A stretch of 34,688 nucleotides of DNA from JAVKLU01 sp031538895 (GTDB taxonomy: Bacteria > Pseudomonadota > Gammaproteobacteria > Burkholderiales > Burkholderiaceae): contig JAVKLU010000017.1 of assembly GCA_031538895.1 (NCBI GenBank), positions 1 to 34,688 of the forward strand, given 5' to 3'. Of this stretch, positions 32,481 through 34,688 are shown one piece after another; position 1 is the first letter of the stretch, and each line of letters begins with the position of its first letter. Under the pieces are notes generated by a model. It worked only from the letters and a program-made list of their open reading frames with translations, searched no databases and was not told the origin of the DNA. The position numbers and the translations under genes are program-made.

Positions 32481-32564
32481 ATGGGAGCGTCAGCGCGCTA
32501 GGGAGTCACACAGGACGTGACAGATGTCTCGCCGACCCGCCACAGCACAAGGCGTGTATCACAG

Positions 32565-32715
32565 GGACACTTCTATCAATTCATTTTTTGCGGCGAATTG
32601 CTTTGTTGCGCAGTACGCGAAATCCTCACGTACTGTATGTACGCGCCGCTTTCTGTGTGCTGTGCGCTGTGCGCCTCGCACTTCATCCGCACATTCTGTA
32701 TTGATAGAAGTGCCA
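32565..32715 (-). mobile_element. MITE-like element, copy 3, inverted (TSD ACAG)
   Basis: A 151-bp copy in the opposite orientation to the first two. On the plus strand its ends read GGACACTTCTATCAATTCA and CTGTATTGATAGAAGTGCCA; each terminus has one change from the GGGCAC consensus. Both flanks are ACAG (32561-32564 and 32716-32719). The interior, including the CAGTACG/CGTACTG inverted repeat, matches copies 1 and 2 closely. It lies between the porin terminator and the AGE-family gene, ending 66 bp before that gene's ATG. Confidence 0.9.
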
Positions 32716-32781
32716 ACAGGGCGTATGTCAAAGGACGTATATGATGTTCACTTTGGTTGATTTTTCTATTTTTAATCTCTA

Positions 32782-34008
32782 ATGACCATTCCTCCTTCCC
32801 CCGATTTTTATTCAGCACAAGTGCTGCGCGATCACGTTCAACACACTTTGGCGTTTTATGTTGACAGGGCGATAGACCCTAGCGGCGGTTGCTATCACTA
32901 TTTTTTGAATGACGGTAAGGTTTACGACACGCATTCACGGCACCTGGTGAGTAGCACCCGTTTTGTGTTTGTTTGGGCAATGGCGGCACGACATTTTTCA
33001 GACCCGCGTTATCTGGCGCATGCCCGCCATGCCGTCAATTTTTTGCGCAGTGCCCATTTCAATGCCGATTCCGGCGGCTACGCTTGGGAGTTGCAATGGC
33101 GTGATGGGCGGGCGCAGGTCACTGACCAGACGCATCACTGTTATGGTTTGGCCTTTGTTTTGTTAGCCTACGCCCATGCTGTGATGGCCGGCATAGAAGA
33201 GGCGCGGCCTTGGTTATACGAAGTGTTTGCGACTTTGGAACATCGTTTTTGGCAAAACGAACATCATCTATACGCCGATGAGGCCGATGCCCATTGGAGA
33301 CTGTCACCCTATCGCGGACAGAACGCCAATATGCACATGACTGAAGCCTGTTTAGCCGCTTACGAGGCGACTGCTGATGCGCAGTTTCTGGATCGCGCCG
33401 AAACCGTCGCCAAGGCGGTGATTCAAGGTTTAGCACGGCAAGGTGAGGGCGAATTAAAGGGTTTGCTGTGGGAACATTACCACGATGATTGGACGATTGA
33501 TTGGGCGTACAACAAGGGTGACAGCCGCAATATCTTTCGCCCGTGGGGATACCAACCCGGTCACTTTACCGAATGGGCCAAGCTGCTGGTTTTGCTCGCC
33601 CAGCATCGACCGCAGGAATGGCTTTTGCCCAGTGCTGAATTTTTATTTCAAACGGCCCTGACGCGTGCCTGGGATGAGCCGCATGGTGGTTTGTACTACG
33701 GTTTTGCACCCGATGGCGCGATTTGCTTTCCTGAAAAATATCACTGGGTGCAGTGCGAAACCTTGGCTAGCGCGGCGGTACTGGGGGCGCATACCAATAA
33801 TCCTCAGTATTGGATTTGGTACGAACGACTGTGGCAGTATTGTTGGACTCATTGGGTTGATCACCAACACGGAGCCTGGTTTCGCTTACTGTCACGCGAC
33901 AACCGTCATGTTACTGAGGAAAAAAGTCCGGCTGGTAAAGTGGATTATCACACCACCGGTGCCTGTTACGAGATGATGCGGGCACTGGCGGCGCGGCGTC
34001 AAGCGTGA
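32782..34008 (+). CDS. AGE-family sugar epimerase/isomerase
   Basis: A 408-residue protein of the N-acylglucosamine 2-epimerase family, an (alpha/alpha)6 barrel that interconverts or epimerises sugars such as mannose/fructose or N-acylglucosamine/N-acylmannosamine. Seen are THSRHLVSSTRFVFVWAMAAR, NANMHMTEACLAAYEAT, the conserved IFRPWGYQPGHFTEWAKLLV, and GKVDYHTTGACYEM near the end; the His residues in these blocks are the likely catalytic pair and ring-binding residues. The overall look is nearer to the D-mannose isomerase/YihS-like branch, but the substrate is not settled. No sugar-uptake or kinase gene adjoins it. There is no strong ribosome site; a MITE lies just upstream. Confidence 0.83.
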   Translation: MTIPPSPDFYSAQVLRDHVQHTLAFYVDRAIDPSGGCYHYFLNDGKVYDTHSRHLVSSTRFVFVWAMAARHFSDPRYLAHARHAVNFLRSAHFNADSGGYAWELQWRDGRAQVTDQTHHCYGLAFVLLAYAHAVMAGIEEARPWLYEVFATLEHRFWQNEHHLYADEADAHWRLSPYRGQNANMHMTEACLAAYEATADAQFLDRAETVAKAVIQGLARQGEGELKGLLWEHYHDDWTIDWAYNKGDSRNIFRPWGYQPGHFTEWAKLLVLLAQHRPQEWLLPSAEFLFQTALTRAWDEPHGGLYYGFAPDGAICFPEKYHWVQCETLASAAVLGAHTNNPQYWIWYERLWQYCWTHWVDHQHGAWFRLLSRDNRHVTEEKSPAGKVDYHTTGACYEMMRALAARRQA

Positions 34009-34586
34009 TGCCAGCCCAATGGTAGTGAAGCCTTGCGTTTTGAGCACTTCCGCCTGCGCTTCATGCGACTAAGATTTATCTTTACGACGCCTAGATTGCG
34101 TCCCTAGCACGTTCCTCCTCTTTATTCCTACGAGTGGTTTAGATAGCGATCAATGTTTCCTTGGTCAAACGCTTTCTGCCCTCGGAACTTGGAATGCTCT
34201 ATTTTTAAGCTTTCTTAATTGACCGGGGATTACTGCCGTCAAAAACCCTTCTTTGGTCGACAAAATCAGCTTTAATCATTCGACGCTATCGAACGCGAAT
34301 GATGGTGGCCGTCCCGATCATTTGCCGCAGTTTGGGGATTTAATCTCGCCATGTTGCTATTTTACTTACATTAAAACCATTTAAAAACAATTAGTTAGGA
34401 TATTTACTTAATAAATAAAATTAAGTTATACTTTGTGTAATGTGGTAAAAAAGTATAAATTACTCTCGCTCTTCTAGATTTGCTTCGATTATTGTTTGAT
34501 CCGGAGTTACTTCGATTATGATTTTAGTTTGAGGTTTAAATTTAAAAATTCGGAAAACTCGAATTCGATTGCTTAGCTATTTAGTG
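34009..34586. other. AT-rich gene-free region upstream of a TpsA-like gene
   Basis: In these 578 bp I see no gene. The first half is mixed sequence with a perfect 8-bp inverted repeat around a 13-base loop (34275-34303, ATCATTCG / CGAATGAT) and no T tract. The second half is strongly AT-rich, as expected for a silenced or regulated surface-protein promoter, and holds three TTCGATT heptamers at 34485, 34511 and 34564. Confidence 0.65.
34403..34432 (+). promoter_or_regulatory. Possible promoter of the TpsA-like gene
   Basis: TTTACT (four of six matches to -35) and TATACT (five of six to -10) are separated by 18 bases in the AT-rich stretch, about 150 bases before the start codon. AT-rich DNA gives such matches by chance fairly often. 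Confidence 0.35.
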
Positions 34587-34688
34587 ATGAATACAAAACT
34601 GTATAAGCTTAAATTTGACAAATTGCGTGGAGAGTATGTCGCGGTGTCAGAGATTGCTTCGTCGCACAGTGAGTGCCTTGGGGGCGCG
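34587..34688 (+). CDS. N-terminus of a large secreted protein with an extended signal peptide (TpsA / haemagglutinin type), cut by window edge
   Basis: The first 34 codons of a frame that runs off the right edge. MNTKLYKLKFDKLRGEYVAV followed by SEIASSHSE matches the extended signal peptide region (ESPR) found only in type V secreted proteins: N-terminal MN, aromatic/basic core, RG, then VAVSE. It closely resembles the opening of FhaB (MNTNLYRLVFSHVRGMLVPV). This predicts a filamentous haemagglutinin-like or CdiA-like exoprotein exported through a TpsB partner, or less likely a classical or trimeric autotransporter. Hydrophobic signal core, TPS domain and partner lie outside the window. No strong ribosome site precedes the ATG. 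Confidence 0.75.
   Translation, partial: MNTKLYKLKFDKLRGEYVAVSEIASSHSECLGGA

Larger units (their letters stand above)
32282..32781. other. Spacer between the porin and AGE-family genes
   Basis: These 500 bp hold a 15-bp duplication (32326-32355, GTAGGATGATTAAGC / GTAGGATGATTGAGC), the porin terminator and an inverted MITE copy. Some frames remain open across the MITE, but they are unrelated to each other and not gene-like. About 60 bp remain between the MITE and the next start codon, with no clear promoter. Confidence 0.75.

Noticed and set aside
32517..32760. Two plus-strand frames across MITE copy 3
   Set aside because: They cover the inverted repeat element and its flanks, and the other two MITE copies carry no corresponding gene.

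Overview
This window looks like chromosomal DNA of a moderately AT-rich betaproteobacterium, most likely order Burkholderiales. The supports are the petA-petB-petC-sspA-sspB gene order, the hisZ-purA-phosphoribosyltransferase block, a Porin_4-type outer-membrane porin with a terminal Phe, a short-HisG pathway implied by hisZ, and lipid A / O-antigen genes of a Gram-negative envelope. I cannot fix the genus from sequence alone. No rRNA, tRNA, prophage or CRISPR array is visible; most of the window is ordinary housekeeping DNA.

Layout. 1-2993: the end of mreC, then mreD and mrdA (rod-shape elongasome; rodA does not follow). 3003-5829: folE2, pyrE and hisD. 5826-8840: two family-2-like glycosyltransferases and a WaaL-type O-antigen ligase, chained to hisD by start/stop overlaps. 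8851-16715 (minus strand): ribE, a RAYT-like Y1 transposase with eroded motifs, an orphan solute-binding protein, hemA, sspB, sspA and the bc1 complex petC-petB-petA. 17178-18341: ribD. 18553-22945 (minus): a purine-type phosphoribosyltransferase, purA, hisZ and a LivJ-like amino-acid binding protein. 23188-24255: leuB. 24473-27412: a TPP riboswitch followed by thiB-thiP. 27466-30207 (minus): a lipid A phosphoethanolamine transferase and mtgA. 30313-34008: a hypothetical membrane protein, a porin and an AGE-family sugar isomerase. 34587 to the right edge: the first 34 codons of a large secreted protein with an extended signal peptide, probably a TpsA/filamentous-haemagglutinin-type exoprotein.

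The non-coding DNA is the more unusual part. Three copies of a 143-151 bp MITE-like element lie at 18402-18551, 24306-24448 and 32565-32715. Their terminal inverted repeats match, and each copy has a different perfect 4-bp target duplication (TTTA, TAGA, ACAG). A fourth, solitary terminus lies at 17049-17075. One copy abuts the TPP riboswitch and another abuts a stop codon. The TPP leader has an apparent two-step translational switch: the purine-rich 3' end of the aptamer doubles as a Shine-Dalgarno for a 19-codon leader ORF, and that ORF overlaps an anti-Shine-Dalgarno able to hide the thiB ribosome site. Short tandem duplications of 8-18 bp are strikingly common, both between genes and, in frame, inside thiB and thiP.

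Functionally the window joins cell-wall elongation (mreCD, mrdA, mtgA), surface polysaccharide and lipid A decoration (glycosyltransferases, waaL, ept), cofactor supply (folE2, ribD, ribE, hemA, thiBP), respiration (petABC), and amino-acid and nucleotide synthesis (hisD, hisZ, leuB, pyrE, purA).
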